64,000 nt of DNA from Brucella rhizosphaerae (GCF_002252475.1 NZ_NNRK01000022.1:62001-126000); one strand, 5' to 3'; counted from the first letter of the stretch, positions 40,485 through 49,926 are shown. A program made the numbers and translations. Notes: a model not told the origin generated them from the sequence alone.

Positions 40485-42521
40485 TCACTTGGCCACTGGC
40501 AAGCCGTTTGCCGTCCACGCTTCCAGTCCGCCACGATACCAGAATGTGGTCCATCCAAGCGACGCAGCACGCAATGCCGCATTGTAGGATGAACGATCGC
40601 GCATTCCTTTGCCAAAGAAAACAACGCCCACGCTCTTGTCGCCACCAGCCTTCTCGGTCAGCCACTCATCCAAAGCTTGCTGCAAGCTGTCGGTAACACT
40701 GCCGTCGCGCCCCGCATCAGGCAGAGAATAGGCATTCTTCAAGGTTTCTTGCAGACCACTCGTATCGACAAAGAGTGTTGTCCGGTCACTCGCAATAATT
40801 TTCACAGCTTCAACCGTGGTAATCACAGTCGCTCTGGCGTGTTTGTTTGGTGTTGGACCGACATATGGCGACTGAAACAGCACCATGCTCGCAGCAACGC
40901 CGTCATCCCGCAATTCATCCAAACCGGCACCGGCAGCAGCAGCTGTATCCGGAGCAGATGCATTGGTTGTCTGCCCCGCAGAACCACTCTGACTACTACC
41001 CGTCTCTACGTCAGAAATCATAACTGCCAGATGCTCAAAAAGGTCGTAACACATGGTAATCGATCCCTCTTTGGGATCGTACCACGCATTCAACTGACCG
41101 CAGTCGCGAAACGTAACGGTAATTGGCCGTGGCAGAACATAGGTTTGGGACAGATTATCGAAATAGCTTGTCAAAGCAGGCGAAAGCTTTGTCGAATAAA
41201 AATCGCCTACTCTGCTCGAAGAAGGCTCGAACACAGTCTTGATTGCTGCGCCAGGGGCATTTGCAGGCTGCTCGCCTTCCGGGTGCCATTCACCGGACCG
41301 AGTGTGCGGGGCAAGGATTTTACGCCACGCACGGTTCTGTTTGTTGAATTCATCAGAACACCGGAAACGAGTGCGTTCGTCCAGCTGCACACCATCAGCA
41401 ATCTTGCTGAATACCTTCGGATTGCCGCCATACATGATACAAATCATGTTACGGAAACGCTTCAGATCAGCGGTGTGCTCGTCTTGCCATGGCGAAGGCG
41501 CACTGCCCTTCATTTCATTGAGCTTACCGCTGTAATACCATTGCAGCGCGGCGTAGCTCGCGCTTCCAATTGCCATGTCGTCAACTTCTTTGTCGCCTGA
41601 CGGATACATGGTCGGTTCGACAATCTGCAGCGCGGAATAGATATCGACAGCATCTTCTTCGGGGCCAGTTGAAGGAAGTTGCAACTCTCCAATCAACGCG
41701 TGCCCAAATTCATGCGCAAAGATACTCCGCATAAGCCCGATATAAACGGATGCGATACGACCGCCATCACCGCCAAATTCAGGCAACGGGCCGGAAGGCA
41801 CGCCACTTCCTGATGCAGGTTGCGAACCGTTATCAGCGGTTTTCGGCGCAGGTTGTGAACCAGTATCGGCCGTTTGTGGTGCGGCGGCACCCTGCCCTCT
41901 TCCTACGATCGGCTGTGTCGGGACAATCTGGCCTTCAGAGGTAATGTTGAAATTGGCGATGCCAAACATACCGGTGTCATAGGCCATGATGCCTATCTGA
42001 GCACCGAGAGCCGGTGAGCCCTGAACATCGCCAATCATCCTTCCGTTCAGAAGAAAACGCGTCACGCCAGGGACATCAACCATTTCGATGACGTCGGTGC
42101 CATCAAGTTTGGCTATGTTTGGTATTGTCGCAATGTTCCGCTGCTGGCCGTTTTCCATACAGAAAAGCTTGACGCTCTTATCTGCGACGATTTCCATCAA
42201 ACAGATCGCCTTATTTGCGGGATTTGATGCAATCAATCCCAGCGAGGCGCTTGGTTTAGACGAATTGAGGGCAATTGTTACCTTCGTTACGCGTCCAGCT
42301 TCGGGCGCAGGTCCAGCATTGACGACCAGTGTCTGCTCTGTGCCGCCGGCCTGCTGGTTATTGAGAACGAACCATCCGTCTTGTGCGGCACCGGTCCATC
42401 CCTGGACAATCTGCGAGGAGACAGTTGACGCCAGTGGACCAAGTTCCCTCTCGAACTCGGCATGGGCAGGAAGATTGGACGCGATAAAACTCGCGAAAAA
42501 AACCGCACCCCAAAGACGCAT
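40485..42521 (-). CDS. Secreted DUF4344 metallopeptidase-like protein with degenerate rhodanese domain
   Basis: 678-aa exported protein: signal peptide MRLWGAVFFASFIASNLPAHA, an N-terminal region of about 200 residues (TLVVNAGPAPEAGRVTKV), a Q/A/T-rich linker containing repeats of TADTGSQPAPKTADNGSQP type, then a DUF4344 domain with the zinc motif H270-E-F-G-H274 and the later DEHTADLKRFRNMICIMYGG and VTFRDCGQLNAWYDP segments. The C-terminus is a rhodanese-like domain (SYNAALRAASLGWTTFWYRGGLEAW) in which the catalytic cysteine loop reads FFGKGMRDRSS, without cysteine. ATG 42521 follows GGGGA. Function unknown; probably periplasmic zinc protease plus a protein-binding domain. Confidence 0.75.
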   Translation of the reverse strand: MRLWGAVFFASFIASNLPAHAEFERELGPLASTVSSQIVQGWTGAAQDGWFVLNNQQAGGTEQTLVVNAGPAPEAGRVTKVTIALNSSKPSASLGLIASNPANKAICLMEIVADKSVKLFCMENGQQRNIATIPNIAKLDGTDVIEMVDVPGVTRFLLNGRMIGDVQGSPALGAQIGIMAYDTGMFGIANFNITSEGQIVPTQPIVGRGQGAAAPQTADTGSQPAPKTADNGSQPASGSGVPSGPLPEFGGDGGRIASVYIGLMRSIFAHEFGHALIGELQLPSTGPEEDAVDIYSALQIVEPTMYPSGDKEVDDMAIGSASYAALQWYYSGKLNEMKGSAPSPWQDEHTADLKRFRNMICIMYGGNPKVFSKIADGVQLDERTRFRCSDEFNKQNRAWRKILAPHTRSGEWHPEGEQPANAPGAAIKTVFEPSSSRVGDFYSTKLSPALTSYFDNLSQTYVLPRPITVTFRDCGQLNAWYDPKEGSITMCYDLFEHLAVMISDVETGSSQSGSAGQTTNASAPDTAAAAGAGLDELRDDGVAASMVLFQSPYVGPTPNKHARATVITTVEAVKIIASDRTTLFVDTSGLQETLKNAYSLPDAGRDGSVTDSLQQALDEWLTEKAGGDKSVGVVFFGKGMRDRSSYNAALRAASLGWTTFWYRGGLEAWTANGLPVAK

Positions 42522-42735
42522 TCGAAAGTCCCCATTCAGTAATGTCATCAATATCGAGCGGTTCTTATCCCGGATAACGAGGCATCCGTCCGCCCAAATT
42601 TGTATCTGCCATTCAACTCATTTATTGCAATACGATTCAACAGATTGATGTCAATCAATAATTGCTCGTTAGCACAAGCAGATAGTGGATTACCCTCCAA
42701 GAAATTGGAGCCCAATCCGCAACCTCGAGGCTCGG

Positions 42736-43227
42736 CTACCCGCGCTGCAACTCGCGCCGTCCTTTGGAAATCATCACCCAGCCGATAACCGTCAACAGTC
42801 CGCCCCCGATTGCCATTGGCAATACAAGGACGAACAACCAGAACAGGAATGCTGTTGCCGCATCGTTACGACCTGATGCTCCGAGGTTCGCACCTTCCTG
42901 CAAACTTGCACCAGATACAAAGACCGTAGCAAGCAAACCCAGAAGAATGACCGCACCAAGCACAAGGCAGCCCCAACCGATCTGGAGCTTGCGGGTTTCA
43001 AATCGAGATGACCAAACTGCTGCCACCACAACTATCAAAAGCTGCGCGAGCACAGTGATGATGATTGTGCTGTCAAGACCATCTGAACTGGCTGTTCCAA
43101 CCGTGGCTGAATCCAGCTGCGTGGGGAAAAATGCTGTCGTCAATGGCACCAAGAGGCCAAAACCAAAACGTGCCAACAGAACGCCAAACACGATACTAAT
43201 AAGCCATTTGGTCCATAGTGAATTCAT
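42736..43227 (-). CDS. Hypothetical membrane protein, four helices
   Basis: 163-aa protein with four hydrophobic segments near residues 8-32, 53-73, 84-104 and 126-150, and a basic C-terminus SKGRRELQRG. Not recognised as a named family. It lies upstream of the DUF4344 gene on the same strand with a 214-nt gap, so co-transcription is uncertain. The ribosome-binding site is weak (AAGAAAG). The hydrophobic pattern supports a real gene. Confidence 0.6.
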   Translation of the reverse strand: MNSLWTKWLISIVFGVLLARFGFGLLVPLTTAFFPTQLDSATVGTASSDGLDSTIIITVLAQLLIVVVAAVWSSRFETRKLQIGWGCLVLGAVILLGLLATVFVSGASLQEGANLGASGRNDAATAFLFWLFVLVLPMAIGGGLLTVIGWVMISKGRRELQRG

Positions 43228-43484
43228 CAGACATCTTTCTTATAAGGCCACCTTGGCACGAAGTGCCTCACATTAACAAACACTAGACAGAAGATCGGAT
43301 AGAGGTCAATTCAGTATTGTCCACAGAGCAATCAATTGACTCATCTGCCAATGTTTGCAATGCGATAGCGAATGAATGCTCTCGTTGCGACCGAAGACAT
43401 GAAAGTTGCAATACTGTACTGCGAGCCGCCGCCAACGCATGTGGATAGTGCAAGCATCCAACACTGTTTCAGAAAGCGACTGAG

Positions 43485-43967
43485 ATGAATCGAATATTCC
43501 GCACACTTTTTCTGACATCATTCATCAATGCCACTTTCGTTGTATCCTTCGTTGCGATTGGTAACGCGGGGCCTGCCGCAGGGGCCGTGGCAGCTGTCGA
43601 ACAGGAGCAGACGCCCGAACAGCCAGCACCTGAAACCGGCACCTTCGGACGCTCCCAATTCGTTCTGTCTGGGAATCCGATCGTTCCGCCAAGAGATTAC
43701 AGCAAAGGACTGCAACGTCCGAAAACTGAGGATTACAACCCTATTGAAAGCGGAACCATCTACGATATCGCCTTTCTGGGCATCGAAAATGGCGAGGTAC
43801 AGTTTGAAGTCCGGGGCTATTCAATCGAGGATTTGGATCATCCAGCAACCGGGCAAACTTTAGCTTTTCCGCAAGAACAAAAATCTGTCGAAATACGCGA
43901 TATCGTCATTGAGATCGAAGATGTTCAGGAAGGCAGTGTGACTTACAAGATTGCGTATCGGAAGTAA
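43485..43967 (+). CDS. Hypothetical secreted protein
   Basis: 160-aa protein with a hydrophobic N-terminus (TLFLTSFINATFVVSFVAIG) that should be a signal peptide or anchor, a Q/E/P-rich stretch (EQEQTPEQPAPETG) and an acidic C-terminal domain (VEIRDIVIEIEDVQEGSVTYKIAYRK) likely to be beta-rich. Not recognised. It lies alone between converging and diverging neighbours. It could be an outer-membrane-associated or periplasmic accessory protein, but nothing in the sequence proves this. Confidence 0.55.
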   Translation: MNRIFRTLFLTSFINATFVVSFVAIGNAGPAAGAVAAVEQEQTPEQPAPETGTFGRSQFVLSGNPIVPPRDYSKGLQRPKTEDYNPIESGTIYDIAFLGIENGEVQFEVRGYSIEDLDHPATGQTLAFPQEQKSVEIRDIVIEIEDVQEGSVTYKIAYRK

Positions 43968-44077
43968 TTGGTCACGATGCGGTTAGCTGTGCCCAATCGG
44001 GTGCAGCACCGCCGACTTCAAGCCTGCAGTTGAGAGCAAATAACAGGTTACATGTTTTTCGACCAGACAAACACAGT

Positions 44078-44827
44078 TCAGTGCGAAACGCACATATCAT
44101 CTGGCTGCGAATTGACGGCGGCTTGCGTGTTCAGCTCATAAAGTTCAGCGATTTCCATCGCAACGAGCTCCTGAAGCTTCCAAAGATTGCGATCTCTAAT
44201 ACCTTTTTCTTCCAGATGTTTGACCGTCAGATAAAGATATTCCGCACATGAACCAAGGTGCCCACAGGCACGCGCCAGAGTTTGGGCCACCGTCTCAAGC
44301 GGCAAACCGTTCAATACCCGCTCTCCGCGCGGGCCAGCCCAAAATGTCAGCGCCCTCACTGGCCCGTCAGACGTTTCAAGGGATACCCAGCGAATGCTCG
44401 ATGCATCACTTATTGAGCTGATTTCTCGGCGGATCATGCGCTCAATCTGACCTAACCGGTCTTCGTCAGAGAGGCGAAAGGCAATCCCATTACAACTACC
44501 GCCGCGCTTCAGAGCCAACATGAGCCCTGGCTGGGTCTGGGTACCGCGCCAGCGTGTCAGCCGCAGGCAAAAAGACCTGTGCCAGCCTTTCAATCCACCA
44601 TAACGCCAATCAACAGCATTAAAATCGGGTTTCCAGATCAGGGAGCCATAAGCAAACACCCATAACGGATCTTCGCCACTTTCACGGTGCAATTTTTCTG
44701 AAAGTTTCTGCACATCAAGATCAGTCATCGGAATCCTGTTCGGCTCCGGCCCCCGATCAACTTCTGCCCGAATGCTTAGCGAAACCAATTCCTCAGTCAG
44801 CGTCATTCTGGATGCAAAATCAGCCAA
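44078..44827 (-). CDS. chaC: ChaC-type gamma-glutamylcyclotransferase
   Basis: 249-aa ChaC family protein. The substrate loop is LWVFAYGSLIWKPDF (YGSL), and the candidate catalytic glutamate lies in MIRREISS. Known role: cleavage of glutathione to 5-oxoproline and Cys-Gly in the cytoplasm. The N-terminal 50 residues before the domain are longer than in many homologues; a later start at MTDLDVQKLSEKL is possible. It stands alone on the minus strand. Confidence 0.88.
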   Translation of the reverse strand: MADFASRMTLTEELVSLSIRAEVDRGPEPNRIPMTDLDVQKLSEKLHRESGEDPLWVFAYGSLIWKPDFNAVDWRYGGLKGWHRSFCLRLTRWRGTQTQPGLMLALKRGGSCNGIAFRLSDEDRLGQIERMIRREISSISDASSIRWVSLETSDGPVRALTFWAGPRGERVLNGLPLETVAQTLARACGHLGSCAEYLYLTVKHLEEKGIRDRNLWKLQELVAMEIAELYELNTQAAVNSQPDDMCVSH

Positions 44828-44902
44828 TGCACTTCTTCCTGTTCAAACCAACTTCGTGCCCAATGATAGAGTGGCGATTATGGAATGAATATGCCGCCAT
44901 GC

Positions 44903-45178
44903 TCAAGCCCGCAACAACGCCTTAGCGTCGTCGAGCTGCCTTATTTTTGAAAACAGCAATTCACGGTCCGACAAATGCCGATCAAAAAGTGCAATGAAAA
45001 TTGTATTGTCAGCGATATGCGGCAACGGAGCGGATTGAGCGCGGCGCAGGCTCTCATTCGCAGTCTGCTTGGCTGTTTCCACATCCGCCAACAACGACCC
45101 AATCGTACCCCGAGATTTTCCATTTTCTGTATAGCTCGGTGATGAAGAATGCGGATAGTCTGACTGCGCTTGCATCAT
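44903..45178 (-). CDS. Hypothetical small cytoplasmic protein
   Basis: 91-aa hydrophilic protein. ATG 45178 is chosen because AGGAG lies 8 nt upstream; the open frame includes eight earlier codons. The middle (GTIGSLLADVETAKQTANESLRRAQS) and the C-terminal part (SDRELLFSKIRQLDDAKALLR) look alpha-helical. Not recognised; no partner gene is evident. Confidence 0.5.
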   Translation of the reverse strand: MMQAQSDYPHSSSPSYTENGKSRGTIGSLLADVETAKQTANESLRRAQSAPLPHIADNTIFIALFDRHLSDRELLFSKIRQLDDAKALLRA

Positions 45179-45202
45179 AATCACATCTCCTATCAATGGC
45201 AT

Positions 45203-45398
45203 TTACGATTTTGCGGTCTCGTGTTCATTGTAATCTATATCGTGCGGCAGAAACGAGGCACTCCAAGCTATTTGGGCAGAGAATTCGGGAATTCCGACCT
45301 TAGATAGACCGCGATTAGTGGAAAAAATGCCCTAAGAACAATGGCAACCAAAGCGCCACCAGATTGTTCAAAGCAAATAAACTGACTTCATTGAGAGA
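45203..45398. other. Non-coding stretch next to the porin remnant
   Basis: About 200 nt between the small hypothetical gene and the porin remnant. I see no gene, terminator or RNA here; GAATTCGGGAATTCC at about 45283-45297 is a chance palindrome. Confidence 0.3.
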
Positions 45399-45497
45399 TC
45401 AGAATGAACGCTGGAAGCGAACCGCACCCTGCCAGGCATCCCGACCTTTAAAGATCGAATTCTTGTCATCCCATTTAGTGTAGGAAATCTGATCGCA
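45399..45497 (-). pseudogene. 3' remnant of an alphaproteobacterial porin
   Basis: A 31-codon minus-strand frame ends in SIFKGRDAWQGAVRFQRSF then TGA. The aromatic beta-strand ending in F, with VRFQRSF, is the typical C-terminus of Rhizobiales porins (Omp2/RopA type). Just upstream the frame meets TGA and then the flavin reductase gene, so the rest of the porin gene is gone. It is a decayed fragment, recognised from the C-terminal signature only. Confidence 0.5.
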
Positions 45498-45546
45498 TCA
45501 TAATCTGCTTAAATTGCTCAGTTCATTTTGGAGCGCGCTCTAAGCA

Positions 45547-46095
45547 TCAAAGACCGAGCAACCTGTAAGCTCCGCCATGATAGAGAAGTGGCTCTCCACC
45601 GCCTGTGACGATCTTTAAAGCACGTCCGATTATCATCGCATGGGTATGGCGTTCAATGACATCTTCGACTGCGCAGTCTACTGAAGCCAATGCGCCATGA
45701 AGTGCCAGCGCACCGCTTTCCAGCGCATACCATTCACCCCCATCGTAGCGGGCAACGCCTTTGATGCCATCTTTGCCTGCAAAGCGATCAGCAATAGCCT
45801 GTTGACCTGCAGACAGGATATTGACGCAGAAATGGTTGTGGCGGTTGATCACAGGCCAGACGGAGGAACCGCGATTGATATTCACGATCATCGTTGGTGG
45901 ATCCACCGAAAGCGCTGTCGCTGAGGTTACGGTCGCGCCTGTACGCCCTTCATCAAAGCCCGCAGTTACAACGCTGACGCCGCCCGCAAGCTGTCGCATC
46001 GCGGCTTTGATCTCACCAGGAGAAACTTCAATTGCTGCAGGCTCCTCAACATACTGCGGAATGCTCTCGCGGAGATAAGTTACCGTCGATCCCAT
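45547..46095 (-). CDS. Flavin reductase (HpaC/SsuE-like)
   Basis: 182-aa flavin reductase-like domain protein with an FMN-binding split barrel (GATVTSATALSVDPPTMIVNINRGSSVWPVI, FCVNILSAGQQAIADRF). Known role: NAD(P)H-dependent reduction of free FMN that is handed to two-component monooxygenases. It is the last gene of the minus-strand sulfur-type island and the obvious electron supplier for the LLM monooxygenases encoded at 46316, 48196, 58514 and 59904. No signal peptide. GGAG lies rather far (12 nt) from the ATG. Confidence 0.88.
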   Translation of the reverse strand: MGSTVTYLRESIPQYVEEPAAIEVSPGEIKAAMRQLAGGVSVVTAGFDEGRTGATVTSATALSVDPPTMIVNINRGSSVWPVINRHNHFCVNILSAGQQAIADRFAGKDGIKGVARYDGGEWYALESGALALHGALASVDCAVEDVIERHTHAMIIGRALKIVTGGGEPLLYHGGAYRLLGL

Positions 46096-46315
46096 ATCAG
46101 TTTATCACTCCAGATTTCTAGCCGGCCATACGGTAACAGCCCTCCGCAAGCAGGCCGAGAATGCACTTGCTATATTCGACTGAATTTGTAGAAAATTAAA
46201 ATCTACATCCGGAATAACGGTAGAAGTGAAGCCTGTCTGGCTTCCAATGTCCGGGGGCGGAAATAGATGATGTCAGCGCAGCTTGCAGCAAAAAGCTGTT
46301 GATTTGAATTGTCTG

Positions 46316-47344
46316 CTAACTGGCCCGAACGACACTGAATTCCGGCTTAGCTCCCTTGGAGGCTGGAATAAGCCGCGCAAAATCCTCCAGGATTTGGGCA
46401 TAGTCTTCTGCATAGAACTCGTAAGGCATTTCCAGACGAAACTCTTTCACAAGCGGAAGTACTGGATCGATGGATAGTTTCTCCAGAATCTCTTCCGTGG
46501 TTCCAACAATATCGGGTAGAAAAAGCGTGCGTCGCGGACCATGAGCAAAGCCCGTTCGCTTGTCGCGTTCGGCTACAAACTCTGTATAACGACGGCGTGC
46601 ATCTGAATTTGCACTGTCTGTTGGTAAGATCACACGGCCAAGCGCAATACGTGGTTCGCGATCATGAACCCACTCTTGACGAAACCTCTCGATCAGCGCG
46701 CGTTGCGAGGTCAGGAAGTCGTCCGTTTTTTCGCCGCTGACAATGTTACCCGTTAGCAGATTGAAACCAGCTCGCCCCGCCCATTGAGCAGAGTTTTGCG
46801 AACCGCCTCCATACCAAAGACGATCTGTCAGACCTTTGGCAAATGGTCTGAGGCGTGGAATTTGCGCTCCGGCTGCGTTGCCTGCCTCCGTCTCATTTGA
46901 AAGTGGCTCCGAACGAAGTGCGTGCGCAAGCTTTTCCGCTCGAGCATGGCTGTAATCGGCAATCGGAGCAGCATCAACGAAGTTCGAAAGCAGATGAGCA
47001 AAAGGGGGAGCTCCGACCGAAACCCCCACATTGAGCCTGCCGTGCGAAAGCAAATCAACAGTCGCCAGATCTTCGGCCAGACGAAAAGGATTTTCATAGC
47101 CGAGCTGTATAACAGCTGTGCCCAGTCCGATGCGATTTGTCCGTTGTGAAGCCGCGGCGAGAAAGGTTGCAGCCGATGAAATACCGCGCTCAAGATGACG
47201 TTGGCGGACCCACCCGCTATCATAACCCAACTGCTCCCCCCGCTCGAAGAGTTGCAAAGTATCCTCCAGACCTTGAGCGGGATTATTTTCACGATGGCTT
47301 CCCGGAATGAGAAAAGCGAAATGATCAATATGAGAAAGGGGCAC
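46316..47344 (-). CDS. LLM-class flavin-dependent monooxygenase
   Basis: 342-aa luciferase-like TIM-barrel protein: N-terminal segment GLEDTLQLFERGEQLGYDSGWVRQRHL, then IGLGTAVIQLGYENPFRLAEDLATVDLLSHGRL, the classic LLM flavin-binding core, and a C-terminal DIVGTTEEILEKL. It begins at GTG 47344, with AAGGGA 8 nt upstream, 15 nt after the GNAT gene. It depends on reduced FMN, presumably from the reductase at 45547. In Bacillus related enzymes oxidise N-acetylated S-alkyl cysteines; the substrate here is inferred from the neighbours. Confidence 0.85.
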   Translation of the reverse strand: MPLSHIDHFAFLIPGSHRENNPAQGLEDTLQLFERGEQLGYDSGWVRQRHLERGISSAATFLAAASQRTNRIGLGTAVIQLGYENPFRLAEDLATVDLLSHGRLNVGVSVGAPPFAHLLSNFVDAAPIADYSHARAEKLAHALRSEPLSNETEAGNAAGAQIPRLRPFAKGLTDRLWYGGGSQNSAQWAGRAGFNLLTGNIVSGEKTDDFLTSQRALIERFRQEWVHDREPRIALGRVILPTDSANSDARRRYTEFVAERDKRTGFAHGPRRTLFLPDIVGTTEEILEKLSIDPVLPLVKEFRLEMPYEFYAEDYAQILEDFARLIPASKGAKPEFSVVRAS

Positions 47345-47359
47345 GGCTCTATTCCCTTC

Positions 47360-47986
47360 TCACGCGGCGTTTTCACGATAGCTTTGAAGCCGCGCTAAAA
47401 TCTTTGCTTCTTGCGTGGCTTTGCGCTCCTCAACACGCTGAGTTGCTTCGTCAAAAGAAGCGGCAGCCGAATAGAGCGGCGTAGCAATCGGACGCCCTGA
47501 TTTGGAACCTATATGTTTTTCAAAAGGCAGTGAGCGGTATCGCTGCACATCAACTGATGTATCGAACAGTGGTCGATAACCGAGCGAAACGTAAAGTGCT
47601 GTTGCCTCAGGCTGGCGGAAGCCCGTGGACAGATAAGCGCGCGTATAACCCAGTTCTCCAGCATTTTCTTCAAGCGCCAACACAATGCGCCGCGCCAATC
47701 CTTGCCTTCGCAAGTGGGGCGCGGTCCATATGCGCTTCAGCTCAACGGTTTCGTCGTCGTGGCTCATAAAAGCGCCGCCAGCGATTGTCTCTCCATCGCG
47801 CAGGAGGAGAAGAAAACCTCCAAGGGGAGCCCAAAATGCTTCAGTCGGATAGCGTAGGATTTCCGCGCGTGCACCGCCTGGACGATCAGGATTGCCATAT
47901 AGGCTGTCATACTCCTGAGCCAGTCCTTCAATGAGAGGCCGCGCAGCCGGGTCCAGAAGAGAAGACTGGATTATAACATCAACCAT
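47360..47986 (-). CDS. GNAT-family N-acetyltransferase (first copy)
   Basis: 208-aa GNAT protein. The acetyl-CoA-binding loop is RRQGLARRI, preceded by VELKRIWTAPHL and followed by ALYVSLGYRPLFDTS. It is clearly related to the 180-aa GNAT encoded at 56768-57310 (shared FLLLLRDG, FMRYDG/FMSHDD, TGFRQPEA, SLPFEK). Upstream GGAGGCTTTCT. It lies between two LLM monooxygenase genes. Proposed role: N-acetylation of an S-modified cysteine before oxidation, by analogy with YxeL and SnaA-type enzymes of Bacillus; unproven. Confidence 0.85.
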   Translation of the reverse strand: MVDVIIQSSLLDPAARPLIEGLAQEYDSLYGNPDRPGGARAEILRYPTEAFWAPLGGFLLLLRDGETIAGGAFMSHDDETVELKRIWTAPHLRRQGLARRIVLALEENAGELGYTRAYLSTGFRQPEATALYVSLGYRPLFDTSVDVQRYRSLPFEKHIGSKSGRPIATPLYSAAASFDEATQRVEERKATQEAKILARLQSYRENAA

Positions 47987-48195
47987 AGAAAGCCTCCGCT
48001 AAAACAAACCCCGCTCGATATTTGTTGAGTGGAAGCAAAAAGCCGCCATCGAGCAGTATCTCTCCTTAACGGTGCATCTTTGCCGGCACATTTGCACGGC
48101 AAGAACGTTTAATGAGTATGCCAATATTGGAAGATCGTTGCGCGATTATATGTCTGTAAAAAACACAGATGCATCCCGCAACGGCTGAACAGATC

Positions 48196-49530
48196 TTAAG
48201 CTTTCTGGATGCCATCAAAAAAGCGGTTTACAGGCCTCGGAAGGCCAAGATGTTCGCGCAAGGTGCTGCCTTCATAGTCGGCACGGAAGATGCCGCGACG
48301 CTGCAGCTCTGGCACCAGCCTGTCCGCTACATCATCAAGGCCTTGTGGCAAAAACGGAAATACCACCGTAAAACCATCGCTGGCGCTCTCTTCAAGCCAC
48401 TTCTGCATTTCATCAGCAACAGTCTCGACTGTCCCCACAAAGGCCAGACCTGAGTACCCACCATAACGCTGCGCAAGCTGCCTGACCGTTAGCTTTTCTT
48501 CTTCGGCGAGTTTGAGAACCTGTGCCCTGCCCGATTTGCTTGCATTGGTTTCGGGAATCTCGGGCAGATAACCATCCGGATCAAAGCTGGACACATCATG
48601 GCCCAAAGCGATCGACAGCGATGCAATACCGCTGTCATAGTGCACGAGACTATCGAGTCTCGCGCGTTTTTGCCTCGCCTCGTCTACACTCTCGCCAAGC
48701 ACGATAAAGGCTGCAGGCAAGATCCTGAGCGATGAAAATGAACGACCGGCAGTCGCTAATCGCGATTTCAGGTCAGCATAAAGTTTCTTAGCTGCAACAA
48801 TGTCATGAGGTGCGCAGAAGACGACTTCAGCCGTTTCTGCTGCCAGCTGCAGGCCCGGCTCGGATTGTCCTGCCTGAACGATAACCGGCCAACCCTGCAC
48901 GGGGCGGGTGATATTGAGTGGTCCGCGCACATTGAAATCGTCGCCGCGATGATCAAGAATATGCATCCTGGAGGGATCGAAGAATATTCCGGTTTCCTGA
49001 TCGCGAATGAAAGCATCGTCCGCAAAGCTATCCCAAAGACCAGTGACAACATCATAAAATTCACGCGCGCGTTTATAACGCTCGCCGTGTTCGACATGTT
49101 CTTCCTTACCGAAATTGAGTGCTGAGTCCGGGTTCGATGTCGTGACGACATTCCACGCAGCACGCCCCTGACTGATATGATCCAGCGAGGCAAATCGCCT
49201 TGCTATGTGATAAGGTTCATCGAAAGTGGTGGATGCGGTCGCTGCCAGCCCAATCTTTTCCGTCACTGCAGCCAAAGCCGATAGCAATGTGAATGGCTCA
49301 AACGAAGTAACTGTATGACTGCGCTTGAGCGCTTCGACAGGCATATTGAGTACCGCCAGATGATCTGCCATGAAAAACGCGTCGAACTTGGCCGCTTCCA
49401 GCTTCTGAGCAAAAGCTTTCAGATGCGCGAAATTAAAATTGGCGTCAGCATATGAGCCCGGATATCGCCAAGCCCCCGTATGCAGGCTTACGGGGCGCAT
49501 AAACGCCGTAAGATGAAGAGACTTTTCCAA
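48196..49530 (-). CDS. FMN-dependent monooxygenase, NtaA/SnaA/DszA family (first copy)
   Basis: 444-aa LLM monooxygenase of the large nitrilotriacetate/dibenzothiophene-sulfone group: AAKFDAFFMADHLAVL, QGRAAWNVVTTSNPDSALNFGKE and GPLNITRPVQGWPVIVQAGQS are the family blocks. The start is TTG 49530, supported by AGGAA 7 nt upstream and by the family N-terminus; ATG ten codons later is the alternative. It needs FMNH2. It is a paralogue of the product encoded at 58514-59869. It lies at the head of the LLM-GNAT-LLM-reductase part of the island. Confidence 0.87.
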   Translation of the reverse strand: MEKSLHLTAFMRPVSLHTGAWRYPGSYADANFNFAHLKAFAQKLEAAKFDAFFMADHLAVLNMPVEALKRSHTVTSFEPFTLLSALAAVTEKIGLAATASTTFDEPYHIARRFASLDHISQGRAAWNVVTTSNPDSALNFGKEEHVEHGERYKRAREFYDVVTGLWDSFADDAFIRDQETGIFFDPSRMHILDHRGDDFNVRGPLNITRPVQGWPVIVQAGQSEPGLQLAAETAEVVFCAPHDIVAAKKLYADLKSRLATAGRSFSSLRILPAAFIVLGESVDEARQKRARLDSLVHYDSGIASLSIALGHDVSSFDPDGYLPEIPETNASKSGRAQVLKLAEEEKLTVRQLAQRYGGYSGLAFVGTVETVADEMQKWLEESASDGFTVVFPFLPQGLDDVADRLVPELQRRGIFRADYEGSTLREHLGLPRPVNRFFDGIQKA

Positions 49531-49926
49531 TTGATTGTTCCTGAGGCTGTTGCGACATGAGGTGATGCGGCTGGAAAGTGTGCTTTATGAGATCAGTGAT
49601 TTTACGACTGTCGGCATCAAGTTCTAAGAAATATGTTTGCACGAACCATGCACTGCAAGGATTTTGCGCTTCATATTTCCGTGTTTCGTGGATGATATTG
49701 CTTCAAGCGGGCGCATCGACGAATTTTAGCTCGCTCCCTATTTATCACTGTGACTTTATTGGGTTTTTTAAAAAAACTGAGCGTGGCATATTTCTGTAGC
49801 GGAACCGGTGTTGTCCTTTTCTCGTTAAAGATGACGATCCGGCGGAAGATGACGATCCGGCGAATGTCGGATGGTTGAGACGTTTCTATCGACAAGCATA
49901 AAACGGACTAAACGGAGGTCAGAGAA
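49531..49926. other. Intergenic region with an 18-bp tandem repeat
   Basis: 396 nt without a gene. It includes a tandem duplication of about 18 bp, AGATGACGATCCGGCGGA at 49829-49846 and AGATGACGATCCGGCGAA at 49847-49864. It should contain the promoters of the LLM gene (minus) and of the acetyltransferase-like gene (plus). Confidence 0.5.

Noticed and set aside
42695-42710. CTCCAA-GAAA-TTGGAG hairpin after the four-helix membrane protein gene.
   Set aside because: Six-bp stem without a T-tract; too weak to call a terminator.
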